Shown here piece after piece: positions 38,001 to 51,662 of a stretch of 64,000 nucleotides of DNA. Every line of letters starts with the position of its first letter. Position 1 is the stretch's first letter. This DNA is from Parus major (lineage: Eukaryota > Chordata > Aves > Passeriformes > Paridae). The position numbers and the translations under genes were made by a program. Location: positions 97,461,781 through 97,525,780 of the forward strand of contig NC_031768.1 of NCBI RefSeq assembly GCF_001522545.3. The letters are read 5' to 3'. The notes under the pieces were generated by a model, which saw only the letters and a list, made by a program, of their open reading frames with translations, was not told where the DNA came from and made no database searches.

Positions 38001-41000
38001 AAAAGCATTTATGCATTCAATCAAACCCTCCCTCAAGCTTCAGAAACAAAATATTAAAAAATTTCACCAAAAAGAGATACTTCAGTGGACGGGCCTTTTA
38101 GTCCAAAGGTGCTTTGTTTTGCTGATTGCTCTTCTCACAAAGTTAATAAAAATATTAAGTGGATATCATCACTTGCCCCCCTTCAGATGGCAAAGCCATC
38201 ATTTTCTGCTTAGCCACTCACAGTCAGAGAGCTTGCCAGCCTCCAGACTACCAAGCAGCTCTTTTGCTTCTCAAGAGACCTGTGGACCATGGATGTACCA
38301 CCAGCAGCCTTTGGCTTTTCAAATACCACCTAAGTGTTATGACCAACACCTTCTGAAATAAAGGTCCAACAAATCAGGGATGGTTCCTACAGTGCCACTC
38401 TACAATGCAGATACCTAAAAATCTCCAAAGACAGAAAAACAAGGGAATAAGAACATGCTTAGTTCTACAAGATTTTGAAAGCATAAGGAATCTTTAGATA
38501 AGTAAGAAGAAATTTCAGAACCAAAGGTTCATCTTTTACCAGTTTCTGGTCATATAATTTCAAGGCTCCTCAAGAATCAGTTATTTCCTGTGCTTTAGTG
38601 TAGTGGAAAAACACATAAACCATATGCTCTGAAGAAGGAGAAAAACCCCACAATTGCACAGAGACTTGACAGTCCTCAGCCCATGATCTCTCCCATCCCA
38701 GCTGACAGGAAAGTTTTATGTGGGCACCATCCAACTTGACAAAAAGATGAGTTTAATCTCTCAGTGGAGCCCCAGGTAGTCTGAAAACACTTTGACCTGT
38801 AAGTCTCTATTTTTAGTGGGTAAGGGTTATAACTTTAACATGAAAAGGTTTTGTCTATATTAGCAAATAAAACATACCCAGGGATATAAATTAAACATTC
38901 CAGCTGGCATAAAAGATCCTCTAGTTATACTGGAAAACTTCCTTTGGCTCCAAATCTCATTAAATGCCTGCTGAAAGTATCCCTGTCCAAGCTCAGATCT
39001 GAGTTGAGACAGCAAATTTTTGACCAGACTAGTTTTTAGATGCCAAAATCGTACCAGGGAATAGTAATTTTTCTAGTACAAACAATGAATCTGAGCTTAG
39101 ACCAAGTTCATTAATTGTCTGCCTGGGGGTAAGCCCTGTTGCAGCATCCAGCTGAGCAGTAATAAACACTGAGGCAGTGTTGGGTGAGCAGAACTCAGCC
39201 AAGGTACAGATCTGCATAGGCCAGGCAAGGTCTGCATAAAACTGTGTTCCCTGGTTCACTACTCTGGAATGCAGTACCAAGCACCATGCAAAACTCTGGT
39301 GTTTGAAATAAATACCAGTCAGACACCAAAGATACAATTTAATTAGCACTTGAAGGTTTGCTGTTGACTATATAGATGTTGTCAAGTTTTAGATTATATT
39401 ACATAAATCTGTTGAGCTTGGTGTAATACTGATGCATGTGAAAAGATAAACACAGCAATAACAAAGGGAGATAATATCATATTACCTTGACTTACTGTAC
39501 AGGATACACATCTCATTCAACATGGTCCAAGCCCTTGAGTTCTCATTTCACTTCTCACCCAATCCAGCTGCCTCTAAAAGTATTCAACGCATTCATTCAA
39601 CTGCATTTCAGGACAATATTCTTTTCAAGAACTTCATTACGTTAAAAAGTTTGTGTCACATCATCTGAATGCTCAAAGGACAGGGCTGAGAGGGAAGCAC
39701 AGGCAGCTGAGTGCTAAAAGTTTTCCAGCAGGGTAGAGAATACTAGTTGTCCAGGTGGAAAATTACAGTGTGAATCAATTATAACTTTATGTTATCCAGC
39801 ATAGTACTCAACTTAATGCCTAAACCCTCAATGTATCTATTTATTTTCTACTTCCAGCCATACTGTTAATGTCAGACTGAAAGGTGTTGCTTCAAACTAC
39901 AGAGTTCTGGACTCATTGCCAAACTCAATCTGCTTTTATCCCATCCAGACTAATAGAAAACCCCTTTTAGGTCACCTTGCAAGCAATCATATTGGGTATT
40001 TTTTTATGATGTAGCCATTGCATTACAGAGAACTTTTCAAGCATTAGTCTCCAGCATTATTATAAATCAACAAGACCACAAATAGCACTGTGTGTTGGCC
40101 TAGTCTGTGGTTGGACCTCACCTCCAAGATGGGTACAGGTTGCAGGTGGTGTCACACACCCCAGTTAGAGAGGACAGCAAGCAGCAGCAAGTGCCTGCCA
40201 TGGAAAGCATGTGCCTGCTGACAAGGGAATGCAACTAGAACTGCAGATAAAGCACAGAAAGTTCTTTTCAGGAGTCAAGAAAAAATGCTTGGGTGTGCTG
40301 TTTCCAAGACCTTATCAACGGAAATGCTACCTGTATTCATACACATTACATAAACTGCAGCTGGTGCAAGAAGACTCTAAAAAAGAGAACTTGAGAATAA
40401 ACATTTTTTTCAGTCCAGATGATCTCTTTCCATGTCAATGTGCCAAGGTCAGCTTTGCAGGGATGAGTATGGCATTTACTCCATGAGTATGGCTTTGTAC
40501 CATCATTCAAAAGAGAAGAAGGCATGAAGCCAACAACACTGCTCCAGACCACTCCTGGAGCCGTGCTAGTGCAAGGGAGAATAAAAGGTTCTCCAAAGAA
40601 AAGTTACCATCTTCAGAGGAATTCTCCCAGCTGCTGCCAGACAAAAACATGCAGCAGACATCATTGTTCCTGTAGGTTAATTTAGCTTCTGCCACCTTCA
40701 GGCACCAATCACAGGATGACTGAAGTTTCTGGGCTCCTCATCTCTAGTGAAATAGCAGCTGCCCAGTGGTAACTTCCCTGGGACAGTTCAGAAGGTGCAT
40801 CTCAGCCAGGAGACACTGGCTCCTCCTCACTGTGTTGAGCCTCTGCCCACCTGCCAGGGGCTTCAAGAGAAAGCTAGGGGTGTTTTAGCCAAAATCTAGG
40901 TGTTTAATAGTGTGGATATAACAAATGTTAAAGGCTTGACATAAAACACAGTTGGAAAATTTGCTCTGCTGGGGCTTCCTTTCTTAAAAGATGCTCAGGG

Positions 41001-42000
41001 CACTAGAACACTTTTATTTCAAGGTAATGCTAGGATCAAGAACCTATCACCAGATATTGCCATGAGGAAGTTATAACTATCATGAGATACTACCAGTGAG
41101 GCAGTAAAGTACTGGGATCTTTTAATGTCCCAGAAAGCAAAGGAGAAGCTTGAGCTGACTTTGCAAGGGGCTCAGTTACCCATAATTCTGGTAATTAAAG
41201 TAATGTCATGGCAAATACTTAAAAAAAAACTCTCAATACATTCCCAAATCAACAATTCACTGATGTTAGACAGAACAATATTTAGCATTCTTCCTTCAGA
41301 AAGGATAACTTTAGATCTCCCTTAAATACCTTTAAGATTAAGTGTAGATAGGCAGTGATGGCAAAAAATGGCAAGTGTTGAAATTTAATACCTCCTTTGT
41401 GGGGACTTCAAGTAAGGATGACACAGCTAAACAGAAAAGTCAGTATAAAAATGTTAATCTATCCAGGGACTGTAGCTTGTTTTACAAGCATCATTATTTC
41501 AATCACAACAGTATTACAGGCTATTATAAGTGGCACATGCTAATATTGATACATTAATTCTTTAGTAGAACAAGCACAAAGCAAGAAGATACAATCACTT
41601 ATTCAGATTGAACACAGTTGTCTGAGGTTGTTTGTTTAAAAAACCTTAAAACCCAGTCTGAATTTGCAAATGTAAAGCTCAGCTTAAGAAATGTTACAGA
41701 CATTGAGTTAAAGATGGCCAGTGATGGGGATGTTAATTTATGATTAATTTCACAACAATTTGTGGCATTATATCACAGAGCACAGAAGGTGGGGCTTGGA
41801 GCTGCTAGAACATTTTTTGTTTGGTTTTGCTTTGGTATTTTTTTCCTTTTATTTTTGAGTAAGTATTTCATCAATTTGATTTATGCATCTAAGAGCATAG
41901 CTACAAGGTGAGCTTTAATGTCATGATCACAGATGCCCATTACCAATCATTACTAAAGAAAACACAACTCACATTTAAGGTTGGCAAAATTTTAAAATAT
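32001..42000. other. Long unassigned A+T-rich non-coding stretch
   Basis: Nothing recognised as a gene or transposon. Items seen: a cluster of CpGs near 33,575-33,620 inside a 70-codon minus-strand frame (33,429-33,641) with no known similarity, a three-copy 13-bp repeat at 37,725-37,762, a chance 138-codon frame at 37,945-38,361, and a MEF2-like string CTATTTTTAG near 38,807. The 40.1-40.9 kb segment is more GC-balanced but unclassified. Confidence 0.5.
37725..37762. repeat. Tandem repeat of TTACAAGTTAAAA, three copies
   Basis: Units at 37,725-37,737, 37,738-37,749 (one base shorter, ending AAC) and 37,750-37,762. A short minisatellite-like array in A+T-rich DNA. Confidence 0.9.
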
Positions 42001-43388
42001 TATAATGCATCTGTGATTAAATTCAAATACAGGATTTATTTAAAGAAAAGTATTTCATAAGGTTGCCAAGACCACACAGAAGAGCCAAGGATCATACAGC
42101 ACATCACCATTAAGAAGGACACAAAGGCAATAGATTGTTTTTGGATTTCTTTGAACACAAGAGTAGCTCATGATTATTTGCTGTCCATGCCTGTGAATAT
42201 GTTGTCAAGAAAGTTAGCAGAATCACTTCCATGTCCCTCAGACAGCATATATTTAAATTTGGGAATTCTTCTCAAGCTAACTTATTTTTAAGCCTCTATT
42301 TCAGTACAATTAAGTTGAAAACATTTATAGATACATAATAAAAAAGGAAGCAGAAGAACCTGAGGATTATAGTGGCATTAAAAAAAAATAGATATTGAAG
42401 CCAGTTTTGTAGCAGACCTATTAGACTTTATTTTTTCACATGGCATAGACAAAAAGAAAACTGTAACCAAGATAGAAGGTTGGACTTGTTTAAAGTGTTA
42501 TGAAGCAGAGATTACCACAGCCCATTTTAGTGAAGGCCACCACTAAAGGAAACTACTGCTTAAAAAACCCACCAGAAATACAAATATAAAACCAACACAA
42601 ACTAACCCAAAAAACATTATCACATGGCTGTGTTTGAACCCTTGCCCTCCAAGTACTGGAAAATGTATTTCTGTCACCTGATGAAATATTACTCCTTAAC
42701 CATTTTGTGATTCAAACAGAAAGTTTAAATGCTAAGAAATTAGTCTGTACCCTACTAAATCTAGGAAAAACTTCAACTTTCAGAGCTATAAGCAGAAGCC
42801 TGGGCTCTGTAAGTAAAGTGACTACATATTTGGATGCTGTGAAACATGACATTAGTGCTAACACGCATTTTCTGGCAGAACATGTAGAGGACAGAAAGAC
42901 ATTCATGACAGAAAAAACTGAAAATTGAGAAAGAAAGAGCAGAAGCAACTGCCATAAGAGAACAGCATACTTGAGCTTGAAAATATCACAATCTTCACAT
43001 CCAATTTTGTGAATTCCCCAGAGGGCAGCAATAGAAATAATGATCCTTCCTGTCATGTCACTTGTACAAACACTAATTCATCCAAGCCCTGCATGAAAAG
43101 GCAGAATAAATAAAAAATACAACTTCATGTTTAGAACAATGACAACCATTCTTCCTCACCAGGAATGTGTGAAATTAATAACAAATGTAAAACCTTTTAC
43201 TATCTAACAATAGGGGAGGGAAAAAAAAATTCATGAGGTTTAGAATAGAAGTTACCAATGCAATGTCCTTGGGAGACACAAAAATATGTTAGAATGAAAG
43301 TGGACTAGTCAAGGAAAAGAGCCAAGAACAGACATTTTTATATCCAGAAATGAAAGGCATGTGCTAAAATCTTCACAAAGTAAAAAAA

Positions 43389-43405
43389 CAAAAAAAAAAA
43401 AAAAA
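43389..43405. repeat. A-rich homopolymer run
   Basis: About 17 consecutive A residues within a longer A-rich patch (about 43,382-43,418, interrupted by C and G). It is a simple repeat with no element body recognised beside it. Confidence 0.85.
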
Positions 43406-46400
43406 GAAAAAGAAAAACCCTGAAACCAGGCAGATGCCATGAATATATGTATCCTTTTAAGGGCCCCCAGTGCTGTTCCTACGAGACAGTACACGTGTCT
43501 TTTAAACTAACAGAAAAGGAAAATAAAAGTCCTATTTTATACCAAGTCCTTACCACAATGCAGAGCACCACACTAAGTGATTAAGGAGTCTTGTGGTTAC
43601 AGGTATTTCAAAGCTGTAATTTCATATTAACCAGTACATTTGACTGGGAAGAAAGAAGGAAGCTGCCCTCAATTTGTCTGTGAATTTCAGTTTTATTAAA
43701 AAAAATAAAAAATAAAAAATTGTTTTGTCTCAAATCTATACCAGTATATAAAACAGGTGGGAGAATTCCATTTTCTCTCTCCTTAACAGTGGGCATATTA
43801 AATTAATCAAAAACATGAATTTGCACAATTCTCAGGCTTCTAGCTTTCTTGACTTTAGATTTATCTTTTTAAACCTTCCTTAACACTTGCTATTTCAAGA
43901 TAAAGTAGTTGTTTTAGAAGGAAAAAACTTGCAACAATACATCAAAAAGAATAAATGCAACATGAAAGTGCCGGTTTACTGTGAAAGCAAATTGTCTTAG
44001 GAACATTCAGGAGGAGAAAATTGCAGTGCTGATAGCCAAGTATGAGATGCATTGGTTCATCTGAGAGGGAGGAAGGGACACTGGAACCTCCTGCTCAACA
44101 TGCCTCCCAGAATGTGTTCCTCTGCAGCACACAGCGATGTCCTGAAAGGTTTAATCACTGCCAACGCAGCTGTTGTGCACCAAGGTCTGCTGCAGTGCAA
44201 GGTGCACATCTCCCTTTAGCCTGCTGACATGGGGCTTGCCTAAAAATAGTTCCAGCAGTTGATCCCAGCACATGACCTTGGAACTCAAATTTTAGCAGCC
44301 CATACACCCTTAAAAGATGACAACAAATTGTTTGTGATAAAAAAAAAACTTCAAAAACATAAAATTGTTTTGCAAAGTTTTGTATTTTTTTCAGATATAA
44401 ATTAACTGGCAAAGGGCAAATATATAGATATAGATATAAATACACAGAAAATGGAAAGGCTAAGAAGAAAAGCCCCATATTCCAGTTATTTCCATAATTT
44501 CAGTTTTTAAGCTTTTGAAGTACACGAAAAATACAAGTGCCAAGGACAAAGCCAATGCACAGTTCAACAAGAGCACAGAGTGCTCTGATCTGCACATCTT
44601 AAACAGCAAATGGTCACTTAGAAACACAGCTGGACTTTCTGGCTGTTCCTTTAGTTAAATAGTATGTTACCTTTTTTCCAAATGATTCTCCAATCCCAAG
44701 TCTTATTCACTTAATTGGTATCTATTTCCCTGTCTGCCTCACACACCCATTAAATTTTTAGTCTGATGAACAGGATCCATTACAGCACATAACAAAAACT
44801 GAAGAGCAACTCTGACTCTCCAACAGGTGAGTGTGTTATCTCCTACTCTCTCTGCTCTTTTATCTCTTTCCCCCTGCAGAGATTGCATCTTTCTTATTAA
44901 GAGATGCCAGGAGAAATGTGCTTGCAATCTGAGTAGCGAGCTATTAGAGATTTTCATATCCCTAGCCAATTCTAGAGAAACGTGACTGATGTTTTACCCT
45001 TTGCAGCACTGATGTGTGTACCAACAGCAGAAATCATGTTAGCCTTTGTCATTTTAAGCTTATGTAAAATATTTACATTTAGATGGATGTTTTTGACAGC
45101 ACAACAGCAGACGTGTCCTATCATTAACTGCACACATTCAACTATTTCCCCTGGTAAAAACACTTACCAGTGTGACAAAATTAAATCTTGCAGCAGATGC
45201 CTTGTGGGTAGCAATATCAGACTGAGTGCAAACATAGTTTAAACTGATGACATTTTGTTCTGTATCACAGTGATAAAAGCTGGTAGTGAGCTGAGACCCT
45301 TTTACTTTATCCCTTGTATCTAAAGCCCTATAGTACTGCCACATCTGCCAGCTGAAGTGATTCAACCCTGCCCACGTTGAAGTTAAGGAGAAAAAGTACT
45401 AAGATAAGGTATGAAATGTATTTGGTAGGTCTGACTCTGAAAAGGTTTTACAATGCAATTCTTGCTTTAATAGAAAAATTATTGTCAGCTTGAAAGGTGA
45501 AGACAGATCTCCGTCTGCTACAACTCTGCCAAGACTGTGGTTTCTTGCTTCCTGTTGGGATTCCAGAATATTTACCACTTGTGTCTTCAGACTACTCTCT
45601 TTCAACATTTTATATTTCTACCTAGAGAGAAACAAAAATAAAAATCCTACAACTCTTTACTAGGTTTTAATCAGAAGCTCAGGATCTAATTTGCCCCCCA
45701 ACAGAAAAATCACTCCTTTTTTCCCCCCCACAAGACAGAACTTTCAACTGTCTCAATTAGCATAAGTATCATCCTGTCACTGGAATTTGCATCTAGGAAA
45801 AATATCAATGAACATGAGAAGAAAAGCCTGACAGCATACTAAATTCAGGAAAACATTTGTTTCATAAACTATGTAGTGAAAAAGGATTTAAAATGTGACA
45901 AGACATATATTTTTCATAATGGTCCCTCTGCTCTAACACCTGGAGTGAGTTAGCAGGATAGAAAAACTGTAGGAATTATATGCTTTTGAACCACCCCTGG
46001 TTGCTATCCTTCAAATTTGAAAGCTGCATGACTTCATTTTGCATTACAGAAAGGGTTTTCAAAGAGTAGTCCTTTATTATCCACATGGAAGCAGTCCTGG
46101 ATTTTGGATCCTGACTGAAAGCAGAGCTTTGGGAGACAGCCACCCTACAAGGAGGCTGTGCCTACATCTGCCTGCATCCACACAACCACATTCTCCAGCC
46201 CATCCCACAGGTCCTTTGTTGCAGTGCTGCCCTACAGGGTTTTCTTGGAGCTCTTTTCATCCTCAAAATGCAACAGATCTTATGTCACCCATCTTGTAAC
46301 TCCCAGTTCCCAAATGTTCTGGCCATTGATGTAAAATGCTCCTGTAAAGAGACAGCAGCATTTGCCCTGTGTATTACCTGTGCAGCTGTTTTATGTTATC

Positions 46401-47172
46401 CCTCATGGTCTGAAAAGTCAGAGTATTTTGCTAAGTATCTTCAAAACAAACTTTTCCCAAGTTTTTTCAGTTTTTCTGGCCAAATTTCAGTTATCACTCT
46501 GGCAATCTAGCATGCTCTTAGATACAGTCTAAAACAATCTAACACTTTGAGGTTTTTTAGGTAGTCTGAGAAAAAATGAGAAGTTTAGCCAATTTCTTCC
46601 TGGGTTGAATATGAGTAAGAATAATGAGAATTGCTCCAGATGCACATTGTAATTACTAGTCTGACATTTGGTGATATACCAAAACTGTATTCCAGATAGC
46701 TTAAAGATGTTTTATATAAACTAATATTTAATTGATAAAAGATGCACATCTCATAAGCCACAGAACAAAGGCACAGTCATGCTGAAATCCAGAGCTCTCT
46801 ACTAGTTCTGTACCTTCTCTGAGCAATAGCCAAAAAAAAATTTTCATGCTCATGTTTGCATACTGAAAGCTAATGAAAGAGTTAGAAATATATTTGAACC
46901 AGAAAAATAGCTTTTTCCACTCCCAAAATAATAATCACTAATCACTAAAAGACATGTGTAGAGATTTCTTCCTCTGGAAAACCTAAAATTTCTATAAACT
47001 TTGAAAACAATCATGATGCAATTTCAACACCATTAATCTTGTCTGTGGTTTACATGTGATAGACAATTGCTATTGGCACTCCTGGTGAAGATACTGTTCA
47101 TTAGACAAGTAGTTCATTCTCAATTTGCTGGTAAATATTTTTTCTTTAAGGCTGGCAGCAGCTAATAGCTTA

Positions 47173-47275
47173 TACCTTTAGGTAGAAAAAGATATTCTAT
47201 AATTCTATAATTCTATAATTCTCTATATATTGAATATATAGAAATATATATTCAATAATTACCTTTAGGTAATTA
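47173..47275. repeat. ATTCTATA tandem array and hairpin flanked by 12-bp direct repeats
   Basis: TACCTTTAGGTA occurs at 47,173-47,184 and again at 47,260-47,271. Between the copies lie four ATTCTATA-like octamers (47,194-47,225) and a perfect 12-bp inverted repeat ATTGAATATATA/TATATATTCAAT with a GAAA loop (47,229-47,256). The second direct repeat itself sits in a 9-bp-arm palindrome (47,256-47,275). The octamer recalls the CR1 tail repeat (ATTCTATG), but no CR1 body is present. Confidence 0.85.
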
Positions 47276-48945
47276 CTAGCTAACAGGAAAATGTTCTGAA
47301 GTGCCCCAATCACAGTATCAAATATTATTTAGGCCATTTAAAAGTTTGAGAATCATGTAAAAAATTCACTTTTTAAAATTTTGTTTCAACACTTATGAAT
47401 ATTTAGCAGTCACTTTAGAAACAAGTTTTTGGCTTAATTATTTTGACTTGCAGTATGTTCTTAGATTAAGATTCAGCTTTACTCTTCTACTTACACAAGA
47501 GATGGCCAAAATTAGACTGAAGAGAAAAGAAACATGCTAATTTCCACAGTAATTGACTACATATATCAACAATAATTTGACAGCTCTCAAGAAATTTTCA
47601 ATTAATTTCAAATCTGGCTTTTTCTTTTAAGCACAATTTCTTCAGATGCACGTGTTTGTAAAATTCTGCTCTGTTCTTCTTCCTCTTCAAGGGCTCACCA
47701 CACCTCTTTTTCACTAGCTGGCTACAACCCAGTGCATTAGCCAGTGGATAATGGTCTTAGGAGACAAATCTCTTTCAGCACCTTGTATTACCAGCCCACC
47801 AAAAATCCCACCGTGTAATGGTGATGTTGCAGAGTGCTACTATAGCCTACATTAGCAAGGGGAGAAATCAATTCTAGGCTAAAAAAATCTCCATAGGACT
47901 CTATTTACATTTTTTCACTTATGTATTTTCATTATTCACTAATAATTGGCAGCACACTGAGGCAATGTGTTTTAGAAATTCTAGGGAGCCTACTTAATTC
48001 TGACAAAAAGGTACTGTGATATAGAAAGCCCTCTCTAAGCTTCTTATTAGACATGCCAGCTTCCATTCTAAGAGCTTTCCATTAAGATTTATATTCCTAC
48101 TACCAAAGTCTTCAACTTTCTTCACAACAATTTTATAATGACAATTACAAAATATACGCATAATTTAGATCAAACGATAGTTGACCCAATGAATTGAACT
48201 TGTTCATCTGAAATCTTCACTGAACCAGGGTTAATGGTATTAATCACCAGTCCTAAAGCTCAATTTTTAATTTATCAAGCTACTTTTGTTGTTCAGATAA
48301 AGTTGGTTTCAGTGAGAAACCAAGCTGAGTTTTGTAATAAAGAATTGTCATCAGGAAACACTTAAGAATTAAAGTACGTGTGCTATGAGATTAACCATGT
48401 TACTGCTTTAAAGTTTATATTGTACCAAACAAAGAAATAGAGCAAAATTTGAGAAATTTAAAGGAATAAGCATTTTAAATCTGACTTGGTATACTTATGG
48501 GTCTGGGATTTTTTGGTGTCTTTTCTTTTTTATCTTTCAAGTTCTTTCTGTCCAGATCTCCTGGGGAGCCTTCAGTAATGATCAGTGGTTCACCTCATGA
48601 TGCTTTTAAGGCTGGAAAAGGGATACAAACTCTAATTTTTATGATTACAGTTCCTAGTGAGGGACTTCTCTATCTCACATCTTTTAAGAATCACAGCTGC
48701 CAAGATTTCAACTGACTTAAGACATGCATATTTACAGTCTTTACCAAATATCTCACTTCTTCCAGTATTAGTATTTTTGACTGTCTCACACTGTATCTTT
48801 TGACTGAGGGCCATTCAGTACTTCAGTCACCTCAAAATGAGACATGCAAACATTCTTGCCCATGCTGAAAAATGTTGAACAGCTTTTAAGTCAAACTCAT
48901 GGACATGCATATTGTTAGATCAGTATAAAAGCAGAAATCCCACTG

Positions 48946-48983
48946 GATGATGATGATGATAATGAAGATCATTATTATTATTA
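48946..48983. repeat. Imperfect GAT/ATT trinucleotide repeat
   Basis: Five GAT units, then AATGAA, then GATCATTATTATTATTA. Complementary ATAATG and CATTAT arms allow a small hairpin. Confidence 0.8.
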
Positions 48984-51153
48984 ATTTTCTCCACATGCAA
49001 ATAAAAACTTGGCCTGATTTTAAAAACTCCTCTAAAGAGAAGGAAAAACCTGAATATTTAAATTGCTTGCATACCTAGTTTTCATAGGTTTATAGTTATT
49101 CCATGTAATTTTAACATTTAGTTGCAAGTTGCAGAGGAAGAATCAATCCCTTGTATCACTTTTAGACCTAATTACAGATGAAAAATTAAACTGGATTCAA
49201 CTTGAATATTCCAAGTTTCTGTATAGATTTTCATGGAAAATGCAAGCCAGTGGGTGTGAAAACCCTGGGAGATGTATGGATTTAACAGATTGCCATGGAT
49301 TAGCAATGTTGCAAAGTACTGTGTGAGAAGCCAGAGATGTCACTGCTTTAATTCTGGTTTTATCTTGTATCAGTAATATTTTTATGTGCATTCCTCAAGC
49401 TACCATATTTATTCATGCAATTCATCAAGAAAGCATGACAATATGAATTTCTTTGATCAACATGCTAGTTCCCTGCACTGATTGCTCTGTAAAGTCATTT
49501 AAACACAGTTACATGAAGCATATTTAGTCATGATAGACTTTTGCTTTACATAAACATCTTTAAATAAACATTTAACAGATTCATTTAATATTCCATATTT
49601 TATTGCATAATGGCACTAATTGCCAGACTTCTTTCAGCACTTGCATTAGAGTAACTTGACATCCTTTGCAATCCCATGAACCATAAAAATCTCAAAAGCC
49701 TTGAACACTTTACTGGAAAAAGCTTAAGACTTGCACAGGTGAGAAACGGCCCAAGTCAATTTTTCTTGCCTGAATGATGAGCACAGAAGAATAATTGGGA
49801 TGCATACAAGCTGAGATCTGGGTCAAGCAATCTAACCATGTATTGTAACACAGATTCCTATACTCTAAAAGCTCTAACATTGCAAAACTCTGAGCCTGAC
49901 CTCTTTGGTACAAGCCAAGTGACTTGGATATTTCTGCCTGAAGCCTGTAAGTCAAACCTGCAGCTCAAAGAAATGTCTGAGATAAACAATTTTTCAAAGG
50001 TCAAATGAGGTTAAAGTGAGCAGATCCATGGCTAAGACATTTCTATGGTTTGCTGCTCACACTGTTAAATACATTCCTTGCTTCCATCTAGTTTTTCTAT
50101 GTTCACCTTTCAATGGCAGAATTCATCACTTACTGCTATATTAAAAAGCAGTCTTCAATCAAAAGACTCTTCCTCCCAAAAATACTTAGATTAAAACAAG
50201 TTCATCTTTCACCCCCTTCAAATAATACATCTCAGCCTCATTGGAAGGCATACCATGCTTTTATTCTGTTTTGAATGCATTGCAGCTTTGGTTGTGTCTT
50301 GGGTATTTTTTTCCCCCAGGCTCCTGATGTTGTCGTACCTTTAGAGCTAACACAATTGATATTCACAAGGTTATATAAAACAGAGTTGCCCTTTGCTTTC
50401 AGCAGTGGCACAAAACAGGGAGCTAGTCCTTCCAGAAGCCTGTAACAACTGTTGCAGGGCTGGATGGTGCCACTTCCAATTGCTGTCCAAAAACCAAAGC
50501 CCCATTCAGAGTGATGTCCCACAGCAACTCTTGTGGATGGGTCCCACAAACTTTTATTTACTTATTGCTCCCCCAGGTCTGCCTAGTGTTTGTAAGCTTT
50601 TCTAACATTAAGCATTCGAAGACCAAACAATGATCAAAAGCATTCAAGAGCCCACAGCTGACCATATACTAGACATATACTTCAGTCCATCCTTAAAATA
50701 ATTTATAACTTTTATAATGTAAACATTTAAATTTTTTTAATTTGAACTGTGTCACTAGCCTGTTCTGCCTTTTAATGAAAAGTCAGATGAGCTAAGCCTT
50801 GTCTTAAGAGTATTTACAACTATGTAACAATCATGTGCTTGATAAGATTTACTTTCCATGAGGTATATTGTCTAGAATTATTACTGTTCTCAAGAAATTT
50901 ATTTACAGATTTTTTCCTATATTGCCTCCTATCCAATACCTTCCTAATGCTCTAAGTAATGAAATGAAACTATTTTCTCCAGTTGATGGAAATTTCCCCT
51001 CTCTTTAAAAAATATGCTAAAGGCACACTTCAAAGAGTTATTTCCCAGTTTCTTAGTGTATCTGGCTAAATTGAATAGAAACCACTCTAACATCCCTACA
51101 GATCATTTCTGAGGAGAAACACTATGCAGAAAAATTATAACATCTTAAAAATG

Positions 51154-51662
51154 CCATAGAATCATGGAATATCCTGATTTGGAAGGGACCAGCAAATATT
51201 ATCAAAGTCCAACTCCTGGCTCTGCACAGCACCATCCCCAAGAGTCACCCCCTGTGCCTGAGAGCATCATCCAAATGCTTCTTGAGCTCTGGCAGCCTTG
51301 GAGCTGTGACCATTGCCCTGGGCAGCCTGTTCTAGTGCCCAAATATCCTCTGGGGGGAGAACCATTTCCTAATATCCAACCTAATCTTCCTGTGACAGAG
51401 CTTCAGACCATTCCCTCAGGAGTGTCACTGGTCACCAGAGAGCAGAGATCAGCGCCTGCCCCTCTGTTTCCCCACATGAGGAAGATGTAAAACTTCTATG
51501 AAGTTTTTCTCAGTCTCCTCTAGGCTGAACAAGCCAAGTGACCTCAGCCATGCCTCATATGGCTTCTCCTCTAGACCCCTCACTATCTTCATACCCCTTC
51601 TTTGAACAGTCTCTAATAGCTTTATCTCTTCCTTATATTGTAGCTCCCAAAACCTCCCCCAG
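51154..51662 (-). mobile_element. CR1 LINE 3' end (part 1), minus strand
   Basis: On the plus strand it starts with the reverse complement of the CR1 tail, 'catagaatcatggaat', and 'gatttggaagggacc'. It continues through 'gtccaactcctggctctgca', 'atcatccaaatgcttcttga', 'gggcagcctgttctagtgcc', 'aatatccaacctaatcttcc', 'cctctaggctgaacaagcca', 'catatggcttctcctct' and 'ttatattgtagctcccaaaa'. These are the CR1 3' UTR and the end of ORF2 in order. The copy is well preserved. It stops matching near 51,660 and resumes at about 52,157 after an insertion. Confidence 0.92.

Larger units (their letters stand above)
42001..51153. other. Long unassigned A+T-rich non-coding stretch
   Basis: No gene or transposon recognised. 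Items seen: an A-rich run at about 43,383-43,418, a MEF2-like CTAAAAATAG at 44,240-44,249, a short (ATAGAT)n patch near 44,420-44,440, the hairpin and direct-repeat complex at 47,173-47,275, and a GAT/ATT trinucleotide patch at about 48,946-48,983. Open frames up to about 114 codons are unremarkable. Confidence 0.5.

Noticed and set aside
37945..38361. 138-codon plus-strand open frame.
   Set aside because: Low-complexity lysine/glutamine start followed by random-looking sequence. No start context, domain or splice evidence.
42470..42510. Short 'ggttggacttg' string resembling a CR1 end.
   Set aside because: The flanking sequence lacks every other CR1 landmark, so an 11-base match is not enough.
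44240..44249. Exact MEF2-type string CTAAAAATAG (another, CTATTTTTAG, near 38,807).
   Set aside because: Such A+T-rich 10-mers are expected several times by chance in a window of this composition.
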